Shown: piece by piece, positions 13,940 to 22,534 of the stretch
Numbering within the stretch: position 1 is the stretch's first letter
How the letters are laid out: each line of letters starts with the position of its first letter
From: Agathobacter sp.
Lineage (GTDB): Bacteria > Bacillota > Clostridia > Lachnospirales > Lachnospiraceae
NCBI GenBank assembly: GCA_022767075.1
Contig: JALEPP010000158.1
Span: forward strand, 1-49,867
DNA length: 49,867 nucleotides
Direction: 5' to 3'
Notes under the pieces: generated by a model
The model's input: the letters and a program-made list of their open reading frames with translations, nothing else
Told to the model about the DNA's origin: nothing
The model's database searches: none
Translations under genes and position numbers: made by a program

Positions 13940-15772
13940 TTGAATACGAAAAAAACAAGCAACAATTTCCGCGGGTTTGGAGTTTATTTTCTGTTGATTC
14001 TGGCCGTTGTCTGCATCTGGGCATGGCTCAATGGACAGACCACAACCAGTAGTTATACCAGACAGCAGCTTCAAAAGGACCTTGCGGAAGCCGGAAAAGT
14101 AACTTATATCGAGATTATTCAGAATAGAGAGATTCCTACCGGTAATCTTCAGGTGAGATTTGACACAGGTGAGACCAAGGTGTTATACACATCGGATGTC
14201 AATGAAACGCAGCAGCTTTTGGATGACGCAGGGTTCACAAGCTATGTGGTGTCCGATGTGCCGGAAGAAAGCTGGATTATGACACTTCTTCCATACTTAT
14301 TAATTTTCGGAGCGTTTTTTATCTTGTTTATGATAATGACGAACCAGGCTGCGGCTCAGGGTGGCGGCAACAAGATGATGAACTTTGGAAAGAGCCGGGC
14401 AAAGCTCTCCACCCAGGAGAATAATAAGGTTACCTTTAAGGACGTGGCAGGACTTAGAGAGGAGAAGGAGGAGATGGAGGAAATCGTAGACTTCCTTCGT
14501 GCTCCAAAGAAGTACACTAAGCTTGGTGCAAGAATTCCAAAGGGCGTCCTTTTGGTGGGACCTCCGGGAACCGGTAAGACTCTTCTTGCAAAAGCCATTG
14601 CGGGAGAGGCAGGGGTGCCGTTCTTTAGTATTTCAGGATCGGATTTCGTAGAGATGTTCGTGGGTGTAGGTGCATCCCGAGTTAGAGACCTTTTTGAGGA
14701 CGCCAAGAAGAACGCGCCTTGTATTGTATTTATTGATGAGATTGATGCAGTGGCCAGAAAACGTGGAACAGGTATGGGCGGCGGACACGATGAGCGTGAA
14801 CAGACACTGAATCAGATGCTTGTAGAGATGGATGGTTTTGGTGTCAATGAGGGCATCATTGTAATGGCTGCTACCAACCGAGTGGATATTCTGGATCCTG
14901 CTATTATGAGACCGGGTCGATTTGACCGAAAGATTCATGTTGGAAGACCGGATGTAGGAGGCCGAGAAGAAATCCTCAATGTTCATGGAAAAAACAAGCC
15001 GCTTGGGGATGATGTGGATCTGAAGCAGATTGCACAGACCACCGCGGGCTTTACAGGAGCTGACCTTGAGAACCTTCTCAACGAGGCTGCAATCCGAGCA
15101 GCAAGGGATGACCGGGCATATATCAACCAGAGTGATATCCAGAAATCCTTTGTGAAGGTTGGAATTGGTGCCGAGAAGCGTAGCCGTATTATCTCTGATA
15201 AGGAAAAACGCATTACAGCGTTCCATGAAGCAGGTCATGCGATTTTATTCCATCTTCTCCCGGATGTAGGACCGGTGTATACAGTTTCTATCATTCCTAC
15301 CGGAGGCGGAGCTGCAGGCTATACCATGCCACTTCCGGAGAAGGATGAGATGTTTAATTCCAAAGGACGTATGCTCCAGGAAATCGTGGTAGATTTAGGA
15401 GGCCGGGTTGCAGAAGAGCTTGTGTTTGACGATATCACCACAGGAGCATCCCAGGATATCAAGCAGGCAACCAAGATGGCAAAGGCTATGGTGACCCGGT
15501 ATGGAATGTCAGACAACATCGGATTAATCTGTTATGCAGATGATGAGGATGAGGTATTTATCGGAAGAGATCTGGCGCATACCAGAGGCTACAGTGAGCA
15601 GGTTGCTTCTGCGATTGATGCGGAAGTAAAACAGATCATTGATGAGGCATATCAGAAGGCGAAGGATATGATCTTAGAATATCGAGATGTGTTAGATGCC
15701 TGTGCCCAGCTTCTTCTGGAAAAAGAAAAAATCACCAGAGATGAGTTTGAGGCGCTGTTCGAAAATCGATAG
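13940..15772 (+). CDS. ftsH: ATP-dependent zinc metalloprotease FtsH
   Basis: 610 residues from a TTG start at 13940, with AAGGAG about 10 bp upstream. It is a membrane-bound hexameric protease that degrades misfolded membrane proteins and regulators; spore formers need it for sporulation. Two membrane helices flank an external domain (helices near residues 12-32 and 115-135). The AAA+ module has the Walker A box GPPGTGKT at 207-214 and a Walker B segment [10 protein letters not shown]; the SRH has [19 protein letters not shown]. The zinc motif HEAGH is at 429-433. Length is normal. It ends the tilS-hpt-ftsH run. Confidence 0.97.
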   Translation: MNTKKTSNNFRGFGVYFLLILAVVCIWAWLNGQTTTSSYTRQQLQKDLAEAGKVTYIEIIQNREIPTGNLQVRFDTGETKVLYTSDVNETQQLLDDAGFTSYVVSDVPEESWIMTLLPYLLIFGAFFILFMIMTNQAAAQGGGNKMMNFGKSRAKLSTQENNKVTFKDVAGLREEKEEMEEIVDFLRAPKKYTKLGARIPKGVLLVGPPGTGKTLLAKAIAGEAGVPFFSISGSDFVEMFVGVGASRVRDLFEDAKKNAPCIVFIDEIDAVARKRGTGMGGGHDEREQTLNQMLVEMDGFGVNEGIIVMAATNRVDILDPAIMRPGRFDRKIHVGRPDVGGREEILNVHGKNKPLGDDVDLKQIAQTTAGFTGADLENLLNEAAIRAARDDRAYINQSDIQKSFVKVGIGAEKRSRIISDKEKRITAFHEAGHAILFHLLPDVGPVYTVSIIPTGGGAAGYTMPLPEKDEMFNSKGRMLQEIVVDLGGRVAEELVFDDITTGASQDIKQATKMAKAMVTRYGMSDNIGLICYADDEDEVFIGRDLAHTRGYSEQVASAIDAEVKQIIDEAYQKAKDMILEYRDVLDACAQLLLEKEKITRDEFEALFENR

Positions 15773-15808
15773 TTTTTGGAAAAATAAATAAGGTTTTGTA
15801 TAGAATTA

Positions 15809-15839
15809 AATCCTGGTCTGATGATAGCAGACCAGGATT
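15809..15839 (+). terminator. Hairpin after ftsH
   Basis: AATCCTGGTCTG (15809-15820) and CAGACCAGGATT (15828-15839) form a perfect 12-bp stem with a 7-nt loop about 37 bp after the ftsH stop. It lacks a T-tract, so it may be a 3'-end stabiliser as much as a terminator. Confidence 0.6.
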
Positions 15840-15924
15840 ATATACATTATGCACAAAAACTAATATAAGAATTTGTTAACTTTGTGCACACTTGTGTGGG
15901 ACACCGTGATATTATAATACACGT

Positions 15925-16013
15925 AAAAACCCCCCAATACATTATATATAGTTTTTACTATACCCCATAGTAAAAATACCTTCTCCTAAAAAGACAGCGA
16001 AGCTGTCTTTTTT
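15925..16013 (+). ncRNA. Candidate short transcript between ftsH and the metallopeptidase gene
   Basis: A perfect TATAAT at 15913-15918 (a weak TTGTGT lies 15 bp before it) predicts a start near 15925. A perfect hairpin TTTTTACTAT/ATAGTAAAAA (15952-15961, 15967-15976, loop ACCCC) and a terminator (15988-16013) follow within 90 nt. No ORF with a ribosome site lies between. The next plus-strand gene is kilobases away, so a promoter here would make a short RNA. The match may be chance in an A+T-rich spacer. Confidence 0.3.
15988..16013. terminator. Bidirectional intrinsic terminator
   Basis: AAAAAGACAGC (15988-15998) and GCTGTCTTTTT (16002-16012) make an 11-bp stem with a GAA loop and T-tracts on both strands. 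It lies in the space where ftsH (plus) and the metallopeptidase lipoprotein gene (minus) converge and can stop transcripts from both sides. Confidence 0.85.
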
Positions 16014-16046
16014 GCTTTTCAGAATCCTATCTGTGTACGCTTATGC

Positions 16047-18257
16047 CTATGAGGCATCAGAGCGTACATCCCAATGAAAGCCTTCTTCAATACAATCCAG
16101 ATAGAAATTCAATTTGTTGGTCAAGGTACTGTTGTCATAAATCATGCAATCGGTATTCAGTATCCGGGAGCGCATATAGTTGCCAAAGAGCTCTGCTCGG
16201 TCCTCGGTAGGAAAAGTGGTCCCGTAGGCATCTATAAAGTAGGAGCTGTAATACTGAAAGCCCTGACTGTGTTCGTAGTCCTGATAGGTATACAGGTACT
16301 GGAAGGAATCCGGATTTAATCTCGACCACGCGTCCTCCGAATACAGAGTGTCTGACAGATAGTAACTGCGGAATTCCAATTTCCGGTCAATCAAATGTGA
16401 CATTTCGTGATGAAATACATAATCCCAATCCCAACAGTAAGAAGCGTCCAGAACCATAGAGTTGTAATTGCCAATGATATTAACAAAGCCGCTGGGCTGC
16501 TCTACCATGGTTTCATCCACGCCATAGATGGTTCCGGTAAGGTAGATGCGCATGCCATAGAGATTACCGTAGCTGAGGCTTTGGAAAAATTCTCTTGGGT
16601 AGAGAGAGAGCTCCTGACTCAACTTAGTTAGTGCCTCCTGAACCTGATCCGGTTCCAGACATTGTTCGGTATGGTAGCTGTCCACGGAATCAGGAACCTC
16701 TGGTCCCAGATAGATTTGGATTCCATATTGGTCCTCCAGTTCATCTGCGTAGGCTCTGCAATCGGTGAGAAGCCCAAAATCGGAAACCGGCTCAGGCGGA
16801 GGATTCCCCTGGGACTCCAGAATCGCCATCTCTACCTGATTCACGTCAGTATATACCGTGAGATTGGTGTCAATACTTCCGGCTTCATCCAGATTCCACA
16901 CAAGGAGAGAAGGATGACAACTGATATCATAACTCACAAAAAAGACACTGTTACACTGAGGAAGGAAGGCATACTCCGGTGAAAGGTATCTGGGATTCTT
17001 GGTTTTGGCTTCGACATTATTCCCATCGTATTCAAATCCCGAGAGACATTGACCTTCAAAATTGTAGTATTGATATTGGTAGCTGTTGGTGACCCCTTCC
17101 TGGTTTGGGTCAAGAAGGACTCCAAGGAAGCCTTGGTCTTCCAAGGGGTCACACTGGTAAAAATCCCTTCCCTGATAGTAAAGCTCTTGTTTTGGGGTGG
17201 AATATTGCCAGATATGACTTGCATTGTCATAGACAGTGAAAATACCCTGATTGGTAACACCGCCCCAATAGTAGCCGTTGTTGTAAAAGGTAGCCGTGGT
17301 GGATAAATCCTCCAGAGACAGGGCAGGAGAGATGTAGCGAAGGGTATTGTTGTCCACGGCAGAGAGAACCATAGTTTTCTGGTCCGGTGTGACCCCTTCA
17401 ATATCAATCTGACTATACGGAAGCTCTATCACAACCGGTATGAGCTCTTCCTTGGTCAGATCAATCTGAACCAGCTGATGCTCGTTGTTGCAGGTGTATA
17501 CGAAGGAATCGCCCTGGGCACCATAGAACTCCATGCTGTGGGTTTTAATGAAGGAGGAAATATCATAGACTTTCTCCAGCTGTAAATCCTTGTCGTAGAC
17601 AGAAAGGGAAAAGGTCTCCATATCCGTAAGGAAAAGACGATTGCCCACAATCTGATAATCGCTGCATTTTATTTCGCCCGGGGATAAGGTCTGAACGGTT
17701 TCGTTCATCCATGGGTCGTAAACCATGAAATAATATTGAAGCGTGGTGTCGTCCGGAAATTCTCCGGGATCCATGCCGGAGCCCTCTTCCGGGTCATGGT
17801 ACTCGTCGGATTCCTGACCATCTCCCTCAGGAATCTCCCAGTCACTATCATCTCCTTCTGCTGTCTGCGACAACTGATATTTTGACAGCTTATCTTCGAA
17901 GGATTCTTTTACGCCTTCCCAGTTCGTCGCATCTTCAATCTCAGAGATGAGTTCCTCACCTACCGTTGTATTGCTGGAATACCCCTGTCCGATCACAAGG
18001 AGTCGGTCCCCATAATTGCGGATGGCATTGTACGGCTTCCCAAGAAATCCCACCGGGGTCAGCTCGTAGAGATTGTCATAGCCTTCAAGCTTTTGGGCAC
18101 TATCCCAGAAAAAGGGATTTGCATGGGCATCCTGGTTTTTTTGCTCGTCATCCATCAGAAGTCGGTCAAAATCCCGGTTGGAGCATGCAGTGAGGGATAA
18201 GCTCAAGAGGAGAGTGGTTAACAGTAAGGCTTTTTTGCCAAAGTTTCGTTGATTCAT
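16047..18257 (-). CDS. Lipoprotein with putative gluzincin-type zinc metallopeptidase domain
   Basis: 736 residues. The signal peptide ends in a lipobox (LSLTAC at residues 20-25), so it is anchored outside the cell. An acidic linker (~110-165, rich in Asp/Glu/Gly) precedes a long beta-rich central part (~165-480) with repeated 'YDPWMNETVQTL', 'VYDKDLQLEKVYD'-type strands that read like a beta-propeller. The C terminus has a zinc motif HEMSH (617-621) followed by TEDRAELFG, where Glu685 or Glu689 could be the third ligand. This resembles anthrax-lethal-factor-like and other gluzincin peptidases, but no exact family is assigned. GGAGG precedes the ATG. It lies 36 bp downstream of the LacI gene on the same strand. 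Substrate unknown. Confidence 0.7.
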   Translation of the reverse strand: MNQRNFGKKALLLTTLLLSLSLTACSNRDFDRLLMDDEQKNQDAHANPFFWDSAQKLEGYDNLYELTPVGFLGKPYNAIRNYGDRLLVIGQGYSSNTTVGEELISEIEDATNWEGVKESFEDKLSKYQLSQTAEGDDSDWEIPEGDGQESDEYHDPEEGSGMDPGEFPDDTTLQYYFMVYDPWMNETVQTLSPGEIKCSDYQIVGNRLFLTDMETFSLSVYDKDLQLEKVYDISSFIKTHSMEFYGAQGDSFVYTCNNEHQLVQIDLTKEELIPVVIELPYSQIDIEGVTPDQKTMVLSAVDNNTLRYISPALSLEDLSTTATFYNNGYYWGGVTNQGIFTVYDNASHIWQYSTPKQELYYQGRDFYQCDPLEDQGFLGVLLDPNQEGVTNSYQYQYYNFEGQCLSGFEYDGNNVEAKTKNPRYLSPEYAFLPQCNSVFFVSYDISCHPSLLVWNLDEAGSIDTNLTVYTDVNQVEMAILESQGNPPPEPVSDFGLLTDCRAYADELEDQYGIQIYLGPEVPDSVDSYHTEQCLEPDQVQEALTKLSQELSLYPREFFQSLSYGNLYGMRIYLTGTIYGVDETMVEQPSGFVNIIGNYNSMVLDASYCWDWDYVFHHEMSHLIDRKLEFRSYYLSDTLYSEDAWSRLNPDSFQYLYTYQDYEHSQGFQYYSSYFIDAYGTTFPTEDRAELFGNYMRSRILNTDCMIYDNSTLTNKLNFYLDCIEEGFHWDVRSDAS

Positions 18258-18293
18258 AAAACCTCCAGAAAACGGACATTACTTATTACGACA

Positions 18294-19292
18294 TTACTTA
18301 GCAGAGATTCTGCCAGTGGATTCGCGCTCGATAAGCTCAGGTCGGAGCATGGTTTTGCTAATTGCAATGTGATGAATCAAAGAGTTCAGAATGACGTATG
18401 CACATTTGCCGATGGCATTGCGATTCTGACGGATCGTGGTGAGAGGCGGCTCCAGAGTAGGGGCGATGGGAATATCATCAAATCCTACCACGGAGATATC
18501 CTCCGGCACGCGAAAACCGCGCTGCTTACATTCCTTAATCACACCGGAAGCGATAAGGTCATTGCCACAGAGAATGGCAGTGGCACCGGCGCTTAAGAAA
18601 CCCGGAACATGGTATTTGGCACTGTCTGCCACATAATATCCATTGGCGAGATATTCTTCCTTTACCTCCAGTCCAAGGCGCTTCATGGAAGCCAGATAAG
18701 CATCCTGCCTTTGCTCGGATACCCAGGAATGCAGGGAGCCATTTAAGAAGGCGATATTCTTGTGGCCCAGGGTATATAAATGGTTGATTGCCATTTGGAT
18801 CCCCTCCTGACTGTCGGTGCCGATACAGCAGACATTTGGATTGCCATCAATGACATTGTCCAAAAGTACAGTGGGCATCGTTGTGGTGGCAATCTGAGAC
18901 ATCCATTCATCGTGAAGGGCGAAGCCACATAGAAAGGCTCCGCAGTAGCCGTTGCGAAGAAGGAAGGTGTCGTATTTGTCCTGGGTCTGAAAGGTTGGGG
19001 TTACCGGAATAACGGTAACATCCCACTTATGACGAAAAGCGTTCTGGCGAAAGCCAAGGACAATGTCATAACCGAATTCATCCAATGCTTCGTAATCCAT
19101 GTTTTCTATAAGGATAGCAAGCTTGCGGCGATCCTCTTTTTTGGAACGCTTGGTGCTGTATCCCAGTTCGACAGCGGTATCAAGGACCATCTGTCTAAGC
19201 TCGTTGCTGATATCACTGGCTCCGTTCAACCCCTTTGAAACGGTGCTGACAGATACACCCAGGCGATTCGCAATATCTTTAATTGTTGCCAT
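18294..19292 (-). CDS. LacI-family transcriptional regulator, MalR-like
   Basis: 332 residues from the ATG at 19292 (GGAGAA 5 bp upstream). The N-terminal helix-turn-helix is ATIKDIANRLGVSVSTVSKGLNG with the hinge region following. The periplasmic-binding-protein-like core contains GYCGAFLCGFAL, HLYTLGHKNIAFLNGS and 'EDISVVGFDDIPIAPTLEPPLTTIRQN', the standard LacI/GalR series. It is divergent from malQ, so it probably controls the maltodextrin genes, and it may control itself and the downstream lipoprotein gene. TTTCGAAA-type palindromes near its promoter are candidate operators. The effector is unknown; a maltodextrin is a reasonable guess from context. Confidence 0.9.
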   Translation of the reverse strand: MATIKDIANRLGVSVSTVSKGLNGASDISNELRQMVLDTAVELGYSTKRSKKEDRRKLAILIENMDYEALDEFGYDIVLGFRQNAFRHKWDVTVIPVTPTFQTQDKYDTFLLRNGYCGAFLCGFALHDEWMSQIATTTMPTVLLDNVIDGNPNVCCIGTDSQEGIQMAINHLYTLGHKNIAFLNGSLHSWVSEQRQDAYLASMKRLGLEVKEEYLANGYYVADSAKYHVPGFLSAGATAILCGNDLIASGVIKECKQRGFRVPEDISVVGFDDIPIAPTLEPPLTTIRQNRNAIGKCAYVILNSLIHHIAISKTMLRPELIERESTGRISAK

Positions 19293-19326
19293 TTCTATTC
19301 TCCAATGATTTGTTATATTTTCTACT

Positions 19327-19355
19327 ATTATAAAGCAGATAGATAGGCGTTTCAA
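19327..19355 (-). promoter_or_regulatory. SigA-type promoter of the LacI-family gene
   Basis: On the minus strand, TTGAAA (19350-19355) and TATAAT (19327-19332) are 17 bp apart. This gives a 30-nt leader to the ATG at 19292. Confidence 0.8.
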
Positions 19356-19357
19356 TG

Positions 19358-19390
19358 TTTCGAAAACCAAAAGGAAATAATTTTCGAAAA
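19358..19390. promoter_or_regulatory. Candidate LacI-type operators
   Basis: TTTCGAAA (19358-19365) and TTTTCGAAAA (19381-19390) are palindromes with a central CG, as in LacI/GalR operators, with centres 24 bp apart. They lie directly upstream of the -35 of the LacI gene, in the divergent region shared with malQ. Confidence 0.45.
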
Positions 19391-19489
19391 AAATAGGGGA
19401 TTATCTTGTGCTTTTTCACAAAAACCCTTCAAAGAAACAGTTCATAATGGCAAAAATGGGCCTCCAAAAGGGAAAAACGTTGACAAAAT

Positions 19490-19518
19490 TGCGTAAAGAT
19501 TCTAAAATTAACTTAGAA
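19490..19518 (+). promoter_or_regulatory. Possible promoter for malQ
   Basis: A perfect TTGACA (19490-19495) is followed after 17 bp by a weak TTAGAA (19513-19518). A poor -10 is compatible with a regulated promoter. The ribosome site AAGGGG lies before the GTG start. Confidence 0.4.
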
Positions 19519-19550
19519 ACGAAAAAACACGAAAATAAGGGGATAAACCA

Positions 19551-21047
19551 GTGACTACGAGAGAGATAATACGAGGATCTGGAATTCTGTTGGCAATATC
19601 CAGTCTGCCTTCTTCTTATGGAATTGGTACCTTGGGAAAGGCTGCATACGGATTTGTGGATTTGCTGGTGGATTTGAAACAAAAGTATTGGCAGGTTCTC
19701 CCGATTGGACCAACCAGCTTTGGCGATAGTCCGTACCAGAGTTTGTCAGTGTTTGCTGGTAACCCATACCTCATTGACCTGGATGTTTTAGTGGAAGAAG
19801 GATTGCTAAAGACAGAGGAGATTACAAGCTTTCAATGGGGAAAAGATAGTTCGGGCATCGATTATGGTGCTATGTATGAAAATCGTTTCCGGGTATTAAA
19901 GATGGCATTCCAAAGATTTGATCAGGAGGCCGAGGAATTTCAGCAATTTAGAGAAGAGAATAACTACTGGCTTTCCGAATATTCGCTGTTTATGGCTATC
20001 AAAACACAGCACAATGACGAAAGTTGGCTTACGTGGGAAAAAGAAATTAGAAAAAAACAACCGGTTGCGCTTGAAAAATGCCGAAAAGGGTTGTATAATG
20101 AAATCAGTTTTTGGGAGTTCTGCCAATTTGAATTTTATAGGCAGTGGCAAAAACTTAGGAGTTATGCCAATTCCAGAGGGATTAAACTCATAGGAGATAT
20201 TTCCTTTTATGTAGGACTGGACAGCGCGGATGTCTGGGCAAGACAAGAAGAATTTTTGCTTGACGAAGACGGCAAACCTAGTGTGGTTGCCGGAGCGGTC
20301 CCGGATCGATTCTCTGAGAGTGGACAGATTTGGGGTAACCCGATTTACAATTGGAATGAAATGGAGCGAAATGATTTCGAGTGGTGGAGAAAGCGCATCG
20401 AAAATCGTGCAAAGCTCTTTGACCTGATCCGAATGGATCACTTTGTTGGAATGGTTAAGGATTACACCATTCCTGTAGATGCAAAAGACGCCTCCCAAGG
20501 GAAATGGCTCAAGGGACCGGGACGAAAGCTTACCGATGTAATTAATGTGGCGGCTGGAACGGTTCCGATTCTGGCGGATGATTTCGGCGGACGCACTCCG
20601 ATTCCTGGAGTGAAGAAGCTTCTGAACAAAGCCCACTGGCCTGGTATGAAGGTTTTGATTTTTGCCTTCGATGGTGACACCGCCAATGAGCACCTTCCAC
20701 ATAATTTTCAGGATCACTACAATGTGGTCTATGCAGGGACTCATGACAACGAGACCATAGTGGGTCATTTTAGAGACAAGACAGAGTATGAGCTGGCTTA
20801 TCTCTATGAGTATCTGAATATCTCCTCCAAGGAAGAGATACCGGATGCACTGATTCGCGCAGCATATGCCAGTACCGCAGACCTGGCAATTATACAGATG
20901 CAGGATGTGCTAAGGCTTGGGAATGAAGCCAGAATGAATGCACCTTCTACGGTGGGATACAACTGGAGATGGAGGCTCGGCAAGGAACAGCTTTCGGAAG
21001 AGCGAAGGGCCTGGATTAGAAACCTTGCGGCAGTGTACCGCAGATAA
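19551..21047 (+). CDS. malQ: 4-alpha-glucanotransferase (GH77) with Asp at the acid/base position
   Basis: 498 residues from a GTG start at 19551. GH77 enzymes transfer alpha-1,4-glucan segments between maltodextrins and release glucose, in the cytoplasm. The N terminus RGSGILLAISSLPSSYGIGT and PIGPTSFGDSPYQSLSVFAGNP are diagnostic. The nucleophile is Asp296 (RMDHF) and the transition-state Asp is D399 (GTHDNET). Between them the usual AEDLG acid/base motif reads ADDFG, with Asp343 where Glu is expected; spacing to both other residues matches the family, so this is a true substitution in the given sequence. It is divergent from the LacI gene and upstream of malE-malF-malG. Confidence 0.92.
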   Translation: MTTREIIRGSGILLAISSLPSSYGIGTLGKAAYGFVDLLVDLKQKYWQVLPIGPTSFGDSPYQSLSVFAGNPYLIDLDVLVEEGLLKTEEITSFQWGKDSSGIDYGAMYENRFRVLKMAFQRFDQEAEEFQQFREENNYWLSEYSLFMAIKTQHNDESWLTWEKEIRKKQPVALEKCRKGLYNEISFWEFCQFEFYRQWQKLRSYANSRGIKLIGDISFYVGLDSADVWARQEEFLLDEDGKPSVVAGAVPDRFSESGQIWGNPIYNWNEMERNDFEWWRKRIENRAKLFDLIRMDHFVGMVKDYTIPVDAKDASQGKWLKGPGRKLTDVINVAAGTVPILADDFGGRTPIPGVKKLLNKAHWPGMKVLIFAFDGDTANEHLPHNFQDHYNVVYAGTHDNETIVGHFRDKTEYELAYLYEYLNISSKEEIPDALIRAAYASTADLAIIQMQDVLRLGNEARMNAPSTVGYNWRWRLGKEQLSEERRAWIRNLAAVYRR

Positions 21048-21120
21048 ATTACGATATAAGATGTGTGGCGCATTTTATATAGATACTTTTTCAAAATCAT
21101 TATTAAAGGAGAGGAACGAT

Positions 21121-22434
21121 ATGAAAAAGAAAGCATTATCATTATTACTCGTTTCTGCTATGGCAGCAACCATGTTCGCTGGCTGTGGTGAGAAACCAGC
21201 AGAAGACAACGCACAGACACCAGCTGGAACAGAGGCACCAGCAGGAGATGCAGTTTCAGAGGGGACTGAGGAAGTTAAGCTTACCAGCGATGACCCTAAC
21301 GGCATCAACATCTGGGTAGCAGACAACGCTGTTGATTTCACTCAGAAATTAGCTGACCAGTACTTAGCAGACAACGGAATTACCACTTACAAAGCATATG
21401 TATTTGCTGTAGGTGAGGGAGATGCTGCCGGAAAAATGATCACTGACGTACAGGGTGGAGCAGATATCTACGGATTCGCACAGGATCAGCTTGCTCGTCT
21501 TGTTGCAGCGCAGGCTATCATGCCGGTTACTCCTGACTCACAGGCAATCGTTGCTGAGACTAACGATGCAGGTGCTGTAAAAGCAGCTACTATCGGAGAT
21601 ACCTTATATGCTCGTCCAATGACAGCAGATAACGGATACTTCATGTACTATGACAAGAACGTTGTTACAAATCCGGAAGACCTTTCAGCAGTACTTACTG
21701 ATTGCGAAAACGCTGGAAAGACCTTCAACATGGAAATTAACTCTGGATGGTATCAGCCATCATTCTTCTTCGGAAATGGATGTGAGTTAACCTACGAGAC
21801 AGACACAACCGGTAAATTTACAGCTTGTAACGTATCTTACGCTAACGAAAAAGGTGTAGCTGCATTAAAGGCTATGATGGAAGTTGCTAACTCAAGCGCA
21901 TTCGTTAACGGATCAAGCGTAGGTAAAGCTTCTAACGCAGCAGTAGTTATTTCTGGTACATGGGATGTAGCTGACGCTCAGAAAATGTTCGGAGATGGAT
22001 TTGCTTGCTCTAAGCTTCCTTCATACACAACAGCAGATGGAACAAAGGTTCAGTTAGCTGGATTCTCAGGATACAAATTCATCGGTGTTAAACCACAGAC
22101 TGACGCTGACAAGCTTGCAGCAGTTGTAGGACTTGCTGATTACTTAACCTCAGGTGACGTTCAGGTACAGAGATACGAAGCACTTGGATGGGGACCTTCA
22201 AACCTTGAAGCAGCTCAGAACGAAAAAGTACAGGCTGACGTAGCTCTTACAGCATTAAGAGAGCAGTTACCATACATGGTTCCACAGGGACAGTACCCAG
22301 GACAGTATTGGGAAGAAGCTTCTAAGGGCTTAGGTGATGATGTTATCGCTCACAAACTTGATGGAAAAACAGACGAGGAGTTATTGGCAGTATTACAGGA
22401 GTTCGAAACCAAATGTAACAGCTACCTTGACTAA
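21121..22434 (+). CDS. malE: Maltodextrin ABC transporter substrate-binding lipoprotein
   Basis: 437 residues from the ATG at 21121 (AAAGGAGAGG upstream). A signal peptide with the lipobox FAGC is followed by an Ala/Glu/Thr/Pro-rich linker and then a MalE-type binding fold: NGINIWVADNAVDFTQK, 'DIYGFAQDQLARLVAAQAIMPV' and 'GYKFIGVKPQTDADKLAAVVGLADYL'. It captures maltodextrins outside the membrane for the MalFG permease. Codon use is strongly biased, suggesting high expression. A hairpin (22483-22502) separates it from malF, a usual device for making more binding protein than permease. Confidence 0.9.
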   Translation: MKKKALSLLLVSAMAATMFAGCGEKPAEDNAQTPAGTEAPAGDAVSEGTEEVKLTSDDPNGINIWVADNAVDFTQKLADQYLADNGITTYKAYVFAVGEGDAAGKMITDVQGGADIYGFAQDQLARLVAAQAIMPVTPDSQAIVAETNDAGAVKAATIGDTLYARPMTADNGYFMYYDKNVVTNPEDLSAVLTDCENAGKTFNMEINSGWYQPSFFFGNGCELTYETDTTGKFTACNVSYANEKGVAALKAMMEVANSSAFVNGSSVGKASNAAVVISGTWDVADAQKMFGDGFACSKLPSYTTADGTKVQLAGFSGYKFIGVKPQTDADKLAAVVGLADYLTSGDVQVQRYEALGWGPSNLEAAQNEKVQADVALTALREQLPYMVPQGQYPGQYWEEASKGLGDDVIAHKLDGKTDEELLAVLQEFETKCNSYLD

Positions 22435-22482
22435 TCGGCTTCCATAAGTTCGCTTAGATCAATCTAAAATACATACAGCTTA

Positions 22483-22502
22483 GGGGGACATTATTGTCCC
22501 CC
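22483..22502 (+). promoter_or_regulatory. Intercistronic hairpin between malE and malF
   Basis: GGGGGACA (22483-22490) and TGTCCCCC (22495-22502) form a perfect GC-rich stem with a 4-nt loop and no T-tract. Such structures between a binding-protein gene and permease genes usually stabilise the upstream message or partly stop transcription. Confidence 0.7.
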
Positions 22503-22534
22503 AAAAGTTGTGTTAGGTGCCAACCGGAGGGACT

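Noticed and set aside
19896-20768. 290-codon antisense ORF opposite malQ
   Set aside because: It is the complement of a well-supported GH77 gene, with no ribosome site, and its residues follow the malQ codon pattern.
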